A stretch of 64,000 nucleotides of DNA from Trichaptum fuscoviolaceum (GCA_910574455.1 CAJSYZ010000005.1:5704001-5768000); one strand, 5' to 3'; counted from the stretch's first letter, positions 12,992-25,360 are shown. Translations and numbers: made by a program. The notes: generated by a model from the letters alone, not told the origin.

Positions 12992-15900
12992 ATGGCGCGA
13001 AGGAAAACGAAAGCTGCCCAAAAGACTACCGCAACTTCATCAGATGCAAGGACTCTGCATGAAAGCGACCCTCCAGACGTCAGAAACACCGTAGGGTTCT
13101 TCACTTCTCACATGTATTACAAAATAGCTCACTTGATTGTCTTCTTTCTTAGTCACTGAGAGAAACTGTCAATTGCGGATTTTGTATACTGTGTTTACAC
13201 GATGAAGGATGCGAACTTGCGAGGGATTCAAGTTCGGATCTTAGCGGAAGAATCTTTATGCAGCAATGCTCTCCTTATCACGACTACCCTCCGGAACATC
13301 GGTCACCATCACTGAATGGCTACCTCCTCGTAAAATTTCCTCGTGGAAAACTTATTACTTGTAACATCAATAGCCGGAAAAGATCGAAAGTAAAGTTCAT
13401 AACGTTTCTTTCTGGTGACCAATGCGCTCACTCATTTTTTGTGATGCAGTATAAGCGAAAGGAGCGCGCAACATACGTGAGTGAAGAGTTTGCAGAGGAC
13501 CCGCAGACCTGCCATGACCTCGAGCATCTGCGAGAGGCAACCAGTCAAGTCAAGTTTCCTGGTCGTCATCGATCTTCAATGAAGATGTCTGCTTGCAGTA
13601 AAAGTTCCACTGGACGAGTAATGTACAAGCCCGAATCGTCATCTGAGGCGGTATCCTTCAACCATGAAAATAGCAGGATTAAAGGTTTCTGCTTCGACTT
13701 TCAGAAGGGGCATTGCTTTCGAAAAAAATGTAAATTTGCTCATGAGCTTGTCACTGTACGTAGGGCATTCCCCTCAAATCAAGACCACGCTGAGGATGAC
13801 CAAAATCTGACTTCTGTTGACCAGCCCGAAGTCTCGCCTCTATCGCACAGTCAACCTGCAGCCGTCGTGTCTCCTACATTTTCGCCAAATTCTCTTGACT
13901 GCACTTTCTGCCTACTCGGACTATGTAACCTGAGAAATGAACACTGCTCTGCTTCTTCGTTGGTTGTCCCTTCTCTTGTACAGGTATGGTCAAGTATTTT
14001 TCCTATAGTGTTAAAAAAACTTACATTGGTTCCAGAGGACCTATAGCGTCTCAAATACACTTCGTGGGCAAACCAATCGAAAGTTACCGGAAGAGCCTAC
14101 TTGCACAACTGAAAAAGTCGTAGCAGTAGACTATACTGATAAACCGGGCTCAGATACGACTCCGGAATCTTCGGTAGCAAGACAGTTGCTAAACGGCCGA
14201 AAACCTGCCCCAAAATCATCAGAGCCCGAACCCGAGAGACTAACAGTCACCCTTCGCAAAACCATAGTAGTCACTTTCGGGCCTGGACTTCAAATCCTAA
14301 ACATCGTCACAGGGTTTGAGTCTAGCTACGTCTTAGTGGGCAACTTGCCTCTTAACGTGACAGAAGAAGACATACAACGCATAGCTCGTCGTTACGGGAG
14401 CTTAATCAGTACTCAGCTATCGTCTACAGAGGAAGGTCTTCAGCATAAAAGCCAACGCTATTTATCCAAGCGCACCGCAAAGATCCAATATGCCGATTCC
14501 GGCCAAGCAGCTTGCGCAGTCGCGGGGTTGAACGGCGAAGAACACTATTCTTCAAAGATCACCGCGAAGCTGTACTTTAAAGGAACCCGCTCTGTTGGAC
14601 ACTTCATTTCTTCTTTGGTACGGATGGAACTCCCTGTCCCCGGGCGTATTGCGTACGCGGGATATATGGCAAAAGCGGACGCTGAACGCGTCGTGGCCTC
14701 AGTGCATGGTACTCCACCGAAGGGCCAGGATCGCCAGGGTATGTTCTCCCCCGTATCTGCGCAGATGTACGAAGGAAGTCCGAAGCTCGGCAACTACATG
14801 GTTCGCTTTGAGGGGCTTCCACCAGATGCATCAGAACGACAGGTATCTGTTCTCGGTGGCTGTAAGGCCGAAGGGGTCATGCTCGAACGTCCGAAATACC
14901 ATAGCCTTATGAATGCAGTGACAATCCTTCGCAGAATTATGGAGGAGCATGGGAGCGTGATTTCGGTGCAGCCTCCTACCTCCCCTCCCAAGGATAACCG
15001 AATACGTTGCCACGTCTTGTTCTCTACCCCTGCAGGAGCTGCCGCAGCCTGTGCAGAACTCAATGGGAAATGCTTCGCCTTCTTAGCTAGGGAGAGGGTA
15101 TTGCTTGACCACCTTTATTCCATTAAGTACCTTGTTTCATCGGACATATACAGGGCTGTGGAACAGGACTTATGTGAACTACAAGCCTACGCGAGACACC
15201 TCCCCGGAGTTCAGCTGGTCGTTTACAAAAAACTTGGATTATATGAGCAGAATATCGAGCTTTGTGGGACACAACTGCACCTTATGAAGAAAGTAAAGTC
15301 TCCATTGGAACGTCTGATAACAGGAGAGCGCGTAGTCGACAAACGCGGGAAACCCATTTATGACCCTTTTTTCTCGTCTGCCAACGGCTCCGAATTCATC
15401 AACAACATTTCGCGAAACAGCCAGGTTTATATTCGTGTGAGCGGTGTGCGGGGAGAGATAACGCTGTGGGGCTCAACTTCGTGCTGCACGCTGGCTCGCC
15501 AATGCATTGTGGATGAACTCGCTCGTCTTAATGCAAGACGATGTTATAGCTTACCCCTGAACGCGGGTCTCGTAACTCATCTGATAGACAAAGGTCTCAC
15601 TGACATAGAGGCTAAAGTTCATAAAGAGAACGTTTTATTCGACTTCGTGCGTCGCAGGCTCTCAATACGTGGCACTGAGGACCAGTTCAATTGGGTTGTT
15701 CAATACCTAAACGAACTTAGCGCTACATCCCCAGCTCTTCGAAAGCATATAGTCCGCAGAAGCAAAGATAAAGCCGAACCTTGTCCCGTATGCTTGGACT
15801 TTCTGATCGACAGTGTCACCCTCGATTGTGGCCACCAGGTGTGCAGAGGATGCTTGAGGAGGTATTTGGAGACTGCTGGAGACCATAACATGTTTCCTCT

Positions 15901-16402
15901 GCGGTGCCTCGGAAACAACGGTACTTGTGAAGAGCTTCTTCCTCTGAATGTATGCAGGAAGCTCGTATCAAAGGAACTATTTCATTCTCTACTGGAATCG
16001 AGCTTTGGCACCTTTGTCCAATCCCGGCCAGACGAGTACTTTTACTGTCCCACTCCAGACTGCCCTCAAGTTTACCGACTTCTGGGACCCGCAGGATCGG
16101 TTTTACAGTGTCCTGAGTGTCTTATCTGCATCTGTTCATCCTGTCACAAGGAGCAGCACGAAGGGGAACAATGCGCGGAAATCAGCGAGGAGAACGATCG
16201 TCTTTTCCGTGAGTGGAAGGAAGTCCACGGTGTCAAACAGTGCCCTAGATGCACATCGGAGCTTCAGAAAATCGCAGGGTGCAACCACGTAACTTGCGCT
16301 CGGTGCAGCACCCATATATGTTGGCAATGTATGCTGACATTCCAGAGTTCAAGCGAGGTCTATGATCATATGAAGTCTGAACATAATGGTATAGGGTATT
16401 AG
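12992..16402 (+). CDS. CCCH zinc finger / RRM / KH-like / RBR-type E3 ubiquitin ligase
   Basis: Three exons (12992-13090, 13153-13983, 14036-16402) give 1098 residues. The N-terminus (MARRKTKAAQK) is basic. CCCH-like fingers occur at about 39-53 (CGFCILCLHDEGC), 210-232 (GFCFDFQKGHCFRKKCKFAH) and 285-300 (CTFCLLGLCNLRNEHC). An RRM-like domain starts near 409 (YVLVGNLPLNVTEEDIQRIA), and a second region contains VRFEGLPPDASERQV. KH-like segments at about 760-880 include QVYIRVSGVRGEITLWG. The C-terminal 200 residues are a RING1-IBR-RING2 module: CPVCLDFL...CGHQVC, CPTPDCPQVYR...CSSCHKEQHEGEQC and CPRCTSELQKIAGCNHVTC. The catalytic RING2 cysteine is about residue 1059 in GCNHVTC. RBR ligases pass ubiquitin through a thioester on that cysteine. 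The RNA-binding part suggests RNA- or ribonucleoprotein-directed ubiquitination (inference). Exon 2 might hide another intron near 13330-13450. Confidence 0.88.
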
Positions 16403-16760
16403 AAATGTACCGGAGAAACTGTCAATCTTGTATGCAGTAACTTTAAACTCGGTATGTCCATTCTCGTCAACTTGTGTCTGTGTGTACATGTTGATGCGTT
16501 GTTGTGGCAACTCATCACATACTACATTGTCATACAATACATACACGTCTTTGAATAAACACCATTGGACTTCGATACATTCAACAATCTACTTAATACG
16601 CTGCATAGGAATCCGGTCGTCGACTAACACTGAGTCGAATGATAAGGAATTGTGTCGAGATGAGAAAATGCACTAATCAGCTTAATTCCCCTCAAACGTT
16701 ATGAAGACTATACATACTAATAAATACCTTGAGTATGATTGACTTGAAGGATAATAATGC
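16403..16760. other. Convergent 3' intergenic region
   Basis: A/T-rich sequence between the RBR ligase stop and the stop of the small secreted gene on the other strand. No coding signal. Confidence 0.6.
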
Positions 16761-17039
16761 TCATGGACACTGAGGAGAAATTGGTCCATGATGGCAAATA
16801 ACAGACTGTTGATACGATTTTAAGGATCAAGTATATTCGTGGGGTGACTATAGAGACATCATGTACGTATGGGGGATACTCACAGGATCGCAGCAGATGC
16901 ATGCTGAACAGCCGGACAGCTCACATTGCATGATGCGCTCTGTTGAGCAGCCGGATTGGCGGAGCTCGAGACTTCCTGGAGATGCCACAGTATTTGGAAG
17001 TACAGTGGTTATAACAAAAGTAAGCAGTAATGTGTTCAA
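16761..17039 (-). CDS. Small secreted cysteine-rich protein (candidate)
   Basis: Two minus-strand exons (17039-16884 and 16805-16761; GTGAGT donor, CAACAG acceptor) read in frame to a stop, giving 66 residues. The N-terminus MNTLLLTFVITTVLPNTVAS is a typical signal peptide with likely cleavage after VAS or nearby. The mature part is short and contains eight cysteines, with the dense pattern CELSGCSACICCDP and the tail CHHGPISPQCP. No family is recognised; it does not match the hydrophobin eight-Cys spacing. A TATA box lies 97 bp upstream. Size, signal and Cys content fit the broad class of fungal small secreted proteins, whose roles range from wall proteins to effectors; the role here is unknown. 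Confidence 0.55.
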
Positions 17040-17843
17040 GAAGGCTTATCCCACGGTGCTATTTGGATCCTTGGAGTGAAAAAGTAATATCAAGGTAGCT
17101 TTCGTCTTAGTGGACGTTGACGTTAGTTCTCGTCTTTTATATAGCTTTTGGTAGTTTGAGGAACAGGGGCATCCGCCGTCATTCCCATCTTCTTGAGCGC
17201 GTACATACTGTACATACAGTACGTCCGACTGTCCGAATCTCCGGAAATTGCATGAATGGATACCGGAGGGTTGAAAGGCGAGGTGTTAGAGTGCTGTAAT
17301 AAGTCATTTCGTTCATATATAGTTCTGATAATCAAGTGAGGATGTCAATCAGTGTCCTATGTATGTGTTGTTCCGAATATGTTCGGACTCACATGCACAC
17401 TGCAAATACATTCTTGGCTCTGGCTAGCTTGTCAGGTTCGATAGTTCCTGGGCTCAAAGGCTTCGGTCGCTAGATTTCATCAAATGAGGTTTGACTTGGG
17501 AAGGCACACAGTTCCGTGAATGTGTAGAAAACAAAAATGTTCTATGTCGTGCTGTTCCTCCGTGAAAACTTTTGTATGAGTTGCTCAGCTGCGCATTGAT
17601 ATATGCTCTGCTTGACGTGTCAGAGTGCCAGTAATGATTGAAGCTATGTGGACTAGGACAATACAATCATAGGTTTCGGCACTACGTTGATGTCGGAGTA
17701 ACTCGAAGTAGCTTGGAGATCTATGTGGTTCGGCAGTGCTCACTAAAATATTTTCTGTTGGCAACATTTCGGGTGTGTTCAAAGAGAGACCTTCGCCCTG
17801 TCTATGAAGACAATGTCTTGAGTCAGAAGCTAAGCAGTCCGTT
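17040..17843. other. Upstream region of the small secreted gene; otherwise no gene seen
   Basis: Contains the TATA box of the preceding minus-strand gene. Other open frames are short, overlap on both strands and show no signature. Confidence 0.45.
17136..17143 (-). promoter_or_regulatory. TATA box (TATATAAA on minus strand)
   Basis: TATATAAA reads on the minus strand 97 bp upstream of the ATG at 17039, a spacing typical of fungal RNA polymerase II promoters. It supports the small secreted gene. Confidence 0.5.
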
Positions 17844-19500
17844 TTAATCCAGAGATACTCGATGTAAAGAAGCTGTTGACGCAAAGTTAAGATTGAGGGA
17901 TGCAAGGGCACCAGCTCCAGAGGCAAGGTCATCGACAGACGTTATTGCGTAAAATATCTTGTATCTAACCTCACCTGACTTGGCCTGGTACCGGACGCGG
18001 ATCTCCTGCAGTAAGTTTGGCCTTGTCACGAGAATGGTTACATCTAGAGTGCGTCTGTTCCTGGCTAGGGGGACTGTGGATGGCAGAGGGCCCAGAGCTG
18101 AGGCTCCTGCCCAAGCTGCACCTTCCGGTTGCCAGGACTTGCTTGGGTTGTTGAACTTGAAGAGATATTTCAAGCAGCTCTCCGTGTCCCAAACTCTATC
18201 GAGGTTGGAGCGGCAGTATTCCCCCATGCGGTATCGCTTTTGTTGATTCTTTTTATACTCCTTCCAGTATCACAAATCACTGGTACCCCTGTGCAGATTA
18301 TCCCGAGCTTCTAAGGATTCCTGAGCCAGATCGTTCCCATCGACTTGGATGCACCGCGCACGAGCAAGGGCGCATATAGATAGCATCCACGCCAAGCCCT
18401 GATGACGGGTTTCAGCTGAGAGAAAGATAACAGCAACCTCAAGCCAGCAAGTAAGTGTGGAGATGACTAGACTCTGTAGTGGACGACTATTGTGGTTCGT
18501 CAGCTGGATGACGAGGAAATGGACAAGGAAAATGAGAAGAAAGTATGTTGTTTCTATGACATTAGTGACGGTGGGAGTGAGTGGGCAAGCACATATGATG
18601 AAGCCGCAAAGAGTGGAGGAGAGTTTTGCGTAAAGGACACAGGCATCAGTGATGGATTCAAAAGGGCTATGACTAGGAGTCGAGGCATACATTGTTAGCG
18701 GATAGCCATTCATACGAACAAAGAACGCACCGACTCATGTCTAGAATCTGCAGCAACCGCTGTCGAAAGGTAAGTACAAGCTCCTCGGTGAACTCAGTCT
18801 CACAGGATAGAATGAAGTGGATCCGAGCCCTTGTTAAGCTAACCAATAAGAGAAAGTATTTATTTTCTGGATGTGAGAAAGCAAGTGACTCCCAGTGGAA
18901 GATGGACTCGATGGCTGCAACCGATACGTAGAATTCACCGTACCAACTCCATGAAGTAGTGATGCGGACGAGAGCGGTGAGAGCGGCGGCGGATCGATAC
19001 AGCGAGTTTGATCTGAGAAGCGTATGAGTCTTTTCATTGATCAAGCGGGCGCTCTCACTGTGTCTGTTTGACGAGACTCTTCAATTCTGCGATCCGATCA
19101 CTTTCACCGACTCTCTGTAGAACGACACTCACTGCGATTAGCCCAAGAATAGGCAAGAACGTCCACTCAAAGAAACTGAAGGATCCTATTCGGAGAAAGA
19201 TTTGCCAAAGAAACCAGGAATACGCACCGCTCAAGCTTTCTTCCAAAATAGTGGTATAGATATGTATCAACTGTTCGGCCCGTCCATGGGTCGTTGTTCA
19301 TCGTGGCATTGGTCCGACGAGTCTGACAAGATAGAGCTGGTATCGTCGCTGTCACCTTTGCCTTCGTAATGTTATTTGTTGTAGACTTGTAGTGATTTGC
19401 AAAGTGAGGAAATAGTAGGTATACAATGTCGGAATCGTCTGGCCGCTTCTTGAATGGTATTCGGATGAGGCTAAGTATCTTCGTCATGGTAGAGAAACGG
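17844..19500 (-). CDS. Probable multi-exon membrane protein gene, exon structure unresolved
   Basis: Several minus-strand segments look coding and could join. A start at 19487 gives MTKILSLIRIPFKKRPDDSD. A later exon has a hydrophobic stretch, FEWTFLPILGLIAVSVVL, followed by RVGESDRIAELKSLVKQT; a GTGAGA...CTCAG intron then leads to NSLYRSAAALTALVRITTSW. Further down are hydrophobic runs such as YFLLIFLVHFLVIQL and SLVISTLTCWLEVAVIFL. A last frame, 18227-17844, contains CLKYLFKFNNPSKSW. I could not carry one reading frame through the whole stretch. It may be a real gene with many small exons, two genes, or a decaying one. Family is unknown. Confidence 0.25.
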
Positions 19501-20077
19501 CGCGGGGAGTAAAAGGCAGTGGGACTAAAAGAGAGTTGGCGATTACGGAATTCAGTCTCAAACACTTTAGTTGGCTAAGGGCTCACTGGACTGCAGTAAT
19601 CAGATTATCGCTCTGATCATGTCTCTGTTGTTCATGAATAATTGAGAACGATGTGTAGTACGTATCGCGAGTTGAACCATGTCATGAAGTCTCCTCAAAA
19701 GGCTCAAATTTTGACCTAGACTTGGATATTGTGGGAAACACACAGTACGTACATGATGAAATCCATTATCGTACAATTTACTCATCTACCATTGATGACA
19801 TCCTACAGAAGCGTACAGTACATCCGGTATTTTAGTTAAAGAACAGGAAAAGCAGCGACAAGCTCTAGGAGCTTCGACGTGAATGAAAACATATGCAAAC
19901 ATATCAGTATTCACTGAGCAGACATAACATTATTATGAATGGAATCTAAAACAGATGTGAGGGTATAGTCATTGAGGGAGATTCTGTGGTTATTAGAGAA
20001 GATTATATTATTGCATGACATAATTCAGGAACTGTACCAGTGAAAGACGAATCAGCATGAGACGATGTAGTGGATGT
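19501..20077. other. No gene seen
   Basis: A/T-rich region between two minus-strand coding regions. It probably holds the promoter of the unresolved membrane gene and the 3' end of the next gene. A possible alternative last exon of that next gene (20036-20010, FLNYVMQ after a GTACGT...GTACAG intron) falls here. Confidence 0.45.
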
Positions 20078-22709
20078 TCAATAGACAAGACGTACATGTT
20101 CGTATGGCGTTTTCGCGGGCCTTCCGTTTGCAGGAACAGAATCAGGATGTTCTGGGAATTTGTCCGGTGTCTGTGCAACGCGGTTGCCAAGATGGTCCAT
20201 GAAGCCTAAGTCCGGATAATTCGAGAGTTCAGGTGGATAGTTGCGTCCTGGAGGACAAGATACCACATAACCATCCTTCGTCAAGTGGTCTCCCCGTCTG
20301 TTCCAGAATCCAGATCGGACGTGGCGACCAGAGCCAGAAAGTTGAGGCCGCGGTGCTAATGGAGACCGCCCATGAGCACCGCTGCGGCTGCCGATTTGAT
20401 CCTGTGTCTGATCGGCCTGCCTTGTTGGTGTACCGCCATGTTGTGAGCGCGAAGAAGAGTGATGGCCGGTTGTCTGCGGGGCTAGAGGGACTACAGAAGG
20501 AGGGCGAGGCGAAGGGGACCCCGTCGGTCTCGGTGGGAGGCTTTTTTCTGCTGATAGTGATGCGCCATGGCCGTACTGTGACTGTAGGGTATGGTGACCT
20601 GGATTCGAGGCCGCTGACGCCGGTTGTCGTACTTGTGGTGAAGGTGAAGCACTTTGCCGATAGAGGTATTGTAGATGAGGGGGAGTCTGAAAAGATCCTG
20701 GTGACGGATGCGCGCCACCCGAACGAGTTCCGTTGCGGTCTGCATGGCGAAGCGGGGATGGCTCAGCAGCCGCATTAGGCGCAGAATAGGCACCATTTCT
20801 GATCGCCGCAGGTGCACTCATCGGGGCTCTCGACTCGTCTTGTCGATACATATAATCTGGACGATTAGGCGTCCGCGGAGGGGTATTATATGACATCGCG
20901 CCTTGGAACTGTTGCGAAGAGGCAGGCGATAAATGATGTCTATTGGGTGTAGCCACGCGCCCGCCTTCCCCGACACGCTCGTACGACGACCGTGCAGATG
21001 GTATGCGTGATGATTGACCGCTGGACGGATGCAGACTCTTCGGCGAAGGCAAAGGCTGATGATACGCCCTCTCATCATCGACTCGTAGTGTATCATTTCG
21101 GTCCAACGGTGGTCTTTGAGTTGGGAGAGGTGTCTTCTGACGCTGAAGCACAGGTCGGAACATCTCGCTCTCGTTGTCATTATCTTGTTCAGAATTTCCT
21201 TCTGAAGAGAAGTCCTCGACGAGAGTACGCGACATCATGTCGGAAGGCTCTTCTGTTATATCGTTCATCTCGGTCATATGGACCACTCCAGGAGCAAAAG
21301 CTGCCGGTAAGGAGTGATTCCTCCCGAGGGCCTCCTTCCTGGTCATGTCGTCTCTAGATTGCCCATAAAACTGATGTCGGCCCTGACTTGGAGACTCCCA
21401 AACGGCTTGTTCTCGACCGGGAGAACGTAAATGTTCGTAACCGTCGGCGGTTCGTCTCTTCGTAGGAGAAGCCCTTTCAAGTGCTGCTGAACTCTGTTCC
21501 AACCACTTGAGCACTCTGTTCTTGCTCTTCGCCATTTCTGTCCTTTGATCTTCTTCTTCATCTACACTCTCTGCCGTGTGTGTGATGTTCAGTCCATAAG
21601 GGCCATTGGCTTGGCGGTCTTCCGGTATCGAAAAATTCATAGGCAAAGTTTGCGATCGTTGAACCGAACGCCCGCCTACCGTAGCCTGAGCTAACCGGTA
21701 TCTGTGTTGTGCTCCAGAGTCCATTTTCGCGGAACGTAAGCCAAATGAGTCAGGATGTGAGGCGTAGCGGTCAGCTCTGTCGACTGGCACGCTCGACCGT
21801 CCACTGCGAGGTCCTTCGTATCCGATGTATTCGTCTGACTTTCGGCGAGGCTCCGGGTGATAATAGTGATGGTGCGCTCCAGCTGACGACGGACGCTTTC
21901 TCTGGTACTGAGGAATCTCGTATTGTGCACGTTGGCTTTCGAATGCATCTGGTTGTCCGATTGAATTGGATATGGGTTTGGTGGGAGTTGGAGCCCGAGG
22001 ACGAGGGTGAGCGGTCATCGGGGGTTCGAGGTGATCGCCATTTCCCATTGGATGTGGTACGCGCGACAGCGGAGGTTGCGAAGAGGAGCGAGAACCCGAT
22101 TGACGAGTTGCAGGCCTGTTTTTATTAGAACTATCTTGTAAAGCCGGAACCCACACAAGATTCTCTTGAGAAAAAGGAAGAAAGACAGTCAGAGGATGGT
22201 GAGTTGTGCTGTTAGACATGGCTAACCTTGAGCCCGAGCTTGATTGGCCCCTCGAGTGAGTGGTTCGTTCTCCTTTGCTTGATCATCCGCACTGCACATA
22301 GATCAGAGAGGATCGACGCATTGCAAGGTCTGTACAAGGGATATACCGAATGAATGACTCACCGAATGTGCATGTTTTCCAAGCCCAAGGGGTTATCCTT
22401 CAGCTCCGTCGCCCAATAATCTGACGATTGCTGGTTTCTTTGAGGAGGACCGAACCCAGGAAACGGTCTCCATCCGTTCCTTTGTGCACCTGGTCCGTGA
22501 GGTCCCCCGCCTGTGAACACCCAAGACCCATTCCTCCATGCTCGAGGACCGTACGCATAATCACTGGGCATTGGTGGCGGTTGAGGGTAGTTGATAGATT
22601 CTTTAGCACCTCCGAACGAGCTATATGGCGGAGGCCATTGCCCTGTCCATCCTGGGGGTGCTGCTGGCATCCAATTCGGACGCGAAGGTCCTGGCGGGTA
22701 CATTGTCAT
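20078..22709 (-). CDS. Large intrinsically disordered Pro/Ser/Arg-rich protein
   Basis: Three exons (22709-22363, 22291-22227, 22164-20078) join in phase to 832 residues. The first ~115 residues are Pro/Gly/Trp rich (MTMYPPGPSRPNWMPAAPPG, WTGQWPPPY, GRAWRNGSW-like repeats). The short second exon links through DDQAKENEPLTRG to ENLVWVPALQD. The rest is low complexity with repeated Pro, Ser, His and Arg, an acidic patch (SVDEEEDQRTEMAKSK) before a short helix (RVLKWLEQSSAALERA), and a conserved-looking end (LTKDGYVVSCPPGRNYPPEL, LGNRVAQTPDKFPEHPD). Upstream in-frame sequence in 22219-22165 reads as intron. No enzymatic domain is visible. The last residues could differ if a terminal intron at 20098 is used. 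Function is unknown. Confidence 0.75.
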
Positions 22710-24281
22710 GAGTAAGGTTCAGAGCGCTATGAAGCACGAAAGGAGGAAAGAGGATGTTGGATTTGGGAAGCTGCTTCTTGGAATTGACCGCTGCCTGGTA
22801 TATAAGTATCGTCAAGGTATATCAAAGGCAACCGATGGCCGCTGAAGCTGCGTATAGGCCCGATGGCAGGTGCTGAGTGGGGTTGGGCCGCAGAATGGGA
22901 AATCAGAAAGGCGCAGAGGCGGCCAAGGCGGCTATGTTGTAGAAAGGATTTCCTACAGGCGATGTCCTTGTGAGATATATGAGGACTCCCGATGGAAGTC
23001 TATCAATAGGTATCCAGAAGTGACTCAGGCCAGTCTACCAGTGACTATTGTACGCGATGACTTGGGCAGAGCACAGAGAGGGATCAGTCGCCTGGCATTC
23101 GAGGTGCTATGAGCCAGAAGAATATGTCCTGCGTTGGTTGTCCAAAAGGGCTGTGCCTCCGCAAGATGAAACAGCACCGAGTCCGCTCCTTGTGTAAATC
23201 CGTCCGTCTAGGTCGGTGCGCCGGCTATCTCAACGACGACGAAGGAGGCTTTGGCGTCGTAGTAGACGACGAGGAAGAGCTCTGTATGGATGGTTGTCTA
23301 CGCCCTTCATGGTTGTCTGCCACGTGCAGGCCATAAGTACCTCAACCTGCCAGATCTGCCGATTCAAGCCTACTTCCATCTCAAGCTCACTACAAAAACT
23401 CTTGCACCCGCAGAATGCCTAGTTCGTGGCACAGATCAGCCTTCATTCGTTGACATGTGCTGGGTAGGCCCAAATTATACATTTGAATAGACTGCAGAAC
23501 AAGGGCGAGGAAGTAGGCCGGAAGAACTACTGGCACGCATTGTAAGCACGAACCTTCAATAGAATGATTAAACTCTGATACCCTCTTACGCAGGTGGCCA
23601 TGAAGCCCTCGAATTCTGCTGTGGCATGCAATGGAGCAGAGCATCTCGAACAGACCCATGTAATTGTGAGAGATTGGATAGCAAGAAGACGAAGATCATG
23701 AGATGTCTCGATGAACGACGATAGACTGTGGTCGATAACGAACGATGGACATCCGCAAACAAATTCTACGGTGCGCAGGCCCGAGTGCTATTTTCCGACA
23801 GCGCTCAAGTAGCTGTGCTCACCATGTCCTTCTTTCGCCAGATAGACGCCCTGAGTTGGATTAGGGGCTGGCGACCCAAATGGCGATTCTGCGAAAGACA
23901 GACGTATGAGACGTGCGTCATTCTCTTCTTCAAGGAACATCAATGTCATTCATGAATTAATTTCGTAGCTTCTAGAGGTAATCGTATCTGTGTCCTCTGG
24001 AACCTTGCCTTGTTTATCTGACGTAGCGGGATTTCGGGTTAATTCCGGAGGGCCTGGTCCCCCATGCGACAACGGATTGTCCTTTGACGTTATCTCAGTA
24101 CGGGGTGTTCGACCCCGTTATTTAGTGCACACTCTAGATGCTACATACCTTCAAACTTGTCTGAAACAATACGACAGCAAGTCTACAATGTATCTCTTAC
24201 AACCCTCGCACGTGAAACGACGAACGGAAGGAAGACTATGCACAGCTATGAAACTCCTGACAAGCGAACCCTATCCCAAGT
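22710..24281. other. Long stretch without a supported gene
   Basis: About 1.6 kb. A TATATAA at 22798 lies 90 bp upstream of the preceding minus-strand gene and may be its TATA box. The remaining frames (for example minus 23390-23659 and plus 23109-23336) are short and unrecognised. Some may be decayed coding sequence. Confidence 0.45.
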
Positions 24282-24910
24282 TTAGACTCTGATGCCCTTT
24301 CTCTGCAGCTCTACTTCAAGTTCTTTTGATTCCTGGGAAAGCGAGCAAGCAAGGCAGCACCAGGTCGCGAAGCAGTCCTTAACTATGCTGCTACGAATTC
24401 GGAGCAGATTCTGAATGCGCTGGCGAAGGATGAACTATTTGTGTTGGGAGATTCGCGGATGGAAGAAGTGGTCACAAAGGAGCCATTCGTCAGCACGCCG
24501 TTCCGAATTTACACTCAAAAGAGTGTGTGCCACTTACTGGCATGACGCCATGGAGGAAGAACGAGCCCAGAACAAGTTCGCCACAGCAGCAGCAGCCGCA
24601 CTTGCCATTCAGGTCAGCGTCCTTGTCTTCTCCGTTCAGGTATTTGTAGCGGTTGTAGTTCCTCTGGAGAGCACAGCAGCTGCAGCATGTGGCGAACCAG
24701 CCTACGACGACGAATGTTAGTCCTCATCATTTTCTCAAAATTCTTGCCAACGAAAATGCTTATGCGCATTCAGATAAAGGGATGCTTACATGAACCAGAG
24801 CAGAGGTTGCACTGCGCGAGGAGGCCTTCTTCCCACTCCTTCTCCTGTGCTTGGCCGGCGTTCATAGGCCCGGTGGCCCTGGGTTGTGTGTTGACAGGTT
24901 GCTTCGGCAT
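24282..24910 (-). CDS. PLAC8 family cysteine-rich protein
   Basis: Three minus-strand exons (24910-24790, 24701-24538, 24434-24282) total 438 nt, or 145 residues. The protein begins MPKQPVNTQPRATGP and has EWEEGLLAQCNLC. It then carries the PLAC8 Cys cluster WFATCCSCCALQRNYNRYKY, a second cluster KCGCCCCGELVLGSFF, and the C-terminal helix-forming DCFATWCCLACSLSQESKEL. PLAC8 (DUF614) proteins are small membrane-associated proteins linked in plants and fungi to metal tolerance and cell size. All three introns phases agree. This is one of three PLAC8 genes in the window; the other two lie in the same orientation at 40-43 kb. The opposite strand shows only an Ala/Val-rich shadow frame. Confidence 0.85.
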
Positions 24911-25360
24911 CTTCAAGGCAGTGACAGTTAGCTTGAACTAATAGGTGGCTGGCTGAAGGTTGCGCAAGCCTATGCATGAGTCCGCATATGATGTGGCCTG
25001 CTTTATTTACTCAAGGACATAGCCAGAAACTCCTTAAAGACAGTCCGTGAACAAGGAGTTCAATGTGATGATTGCCACTGTCTGGATACTCATCGCGGCC
25101 GCATAATACCTTAGTAGCACAGCGAATTTGACATATCTTTTCCCCATATAGGACGAAATCCGAAGGTGTATGAGCTGTATGGGGCATACGAGGTGAAGGT
25201 CATTGTCATGCAGTCAACGTTATTCTGTATTGGATCTCTCGGCCTGTCATCCTCGTACTTTCCAAGATTATATAAGACGAGACCGCCTATTGTGAGTGAT
25301 AGCTGATGTTAAGTCTGTACCCAACCTTCAGTATATTTACAATACAATCAAAAATTATTT
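24911..25360. other. Promoter of the PLAC8 gene and flank of the NmrA pseudogene; no gene seen
   Basis: Intergenic sequence between two minus-strand loci. A NotI-type site (GCGGCCGC) occurs near 25096. No coding signal is recognised. Confidence 0.5.

Noticed and set aside
22165..22219. Apparent N-terminus of the large disordered protein inside its own long open frame
   Set aside because: This part reads as intron; the true N-terminus comes from exons at 22363-22709 and 22227-22291, which join in phase.
24553..24720. Ala/Val-rich hydrophobic plus-strand frame that looks like a membrane span
   Set aside because: It is the complement of the Cys-rich exon of the PLAC8 gene on the minus strand.
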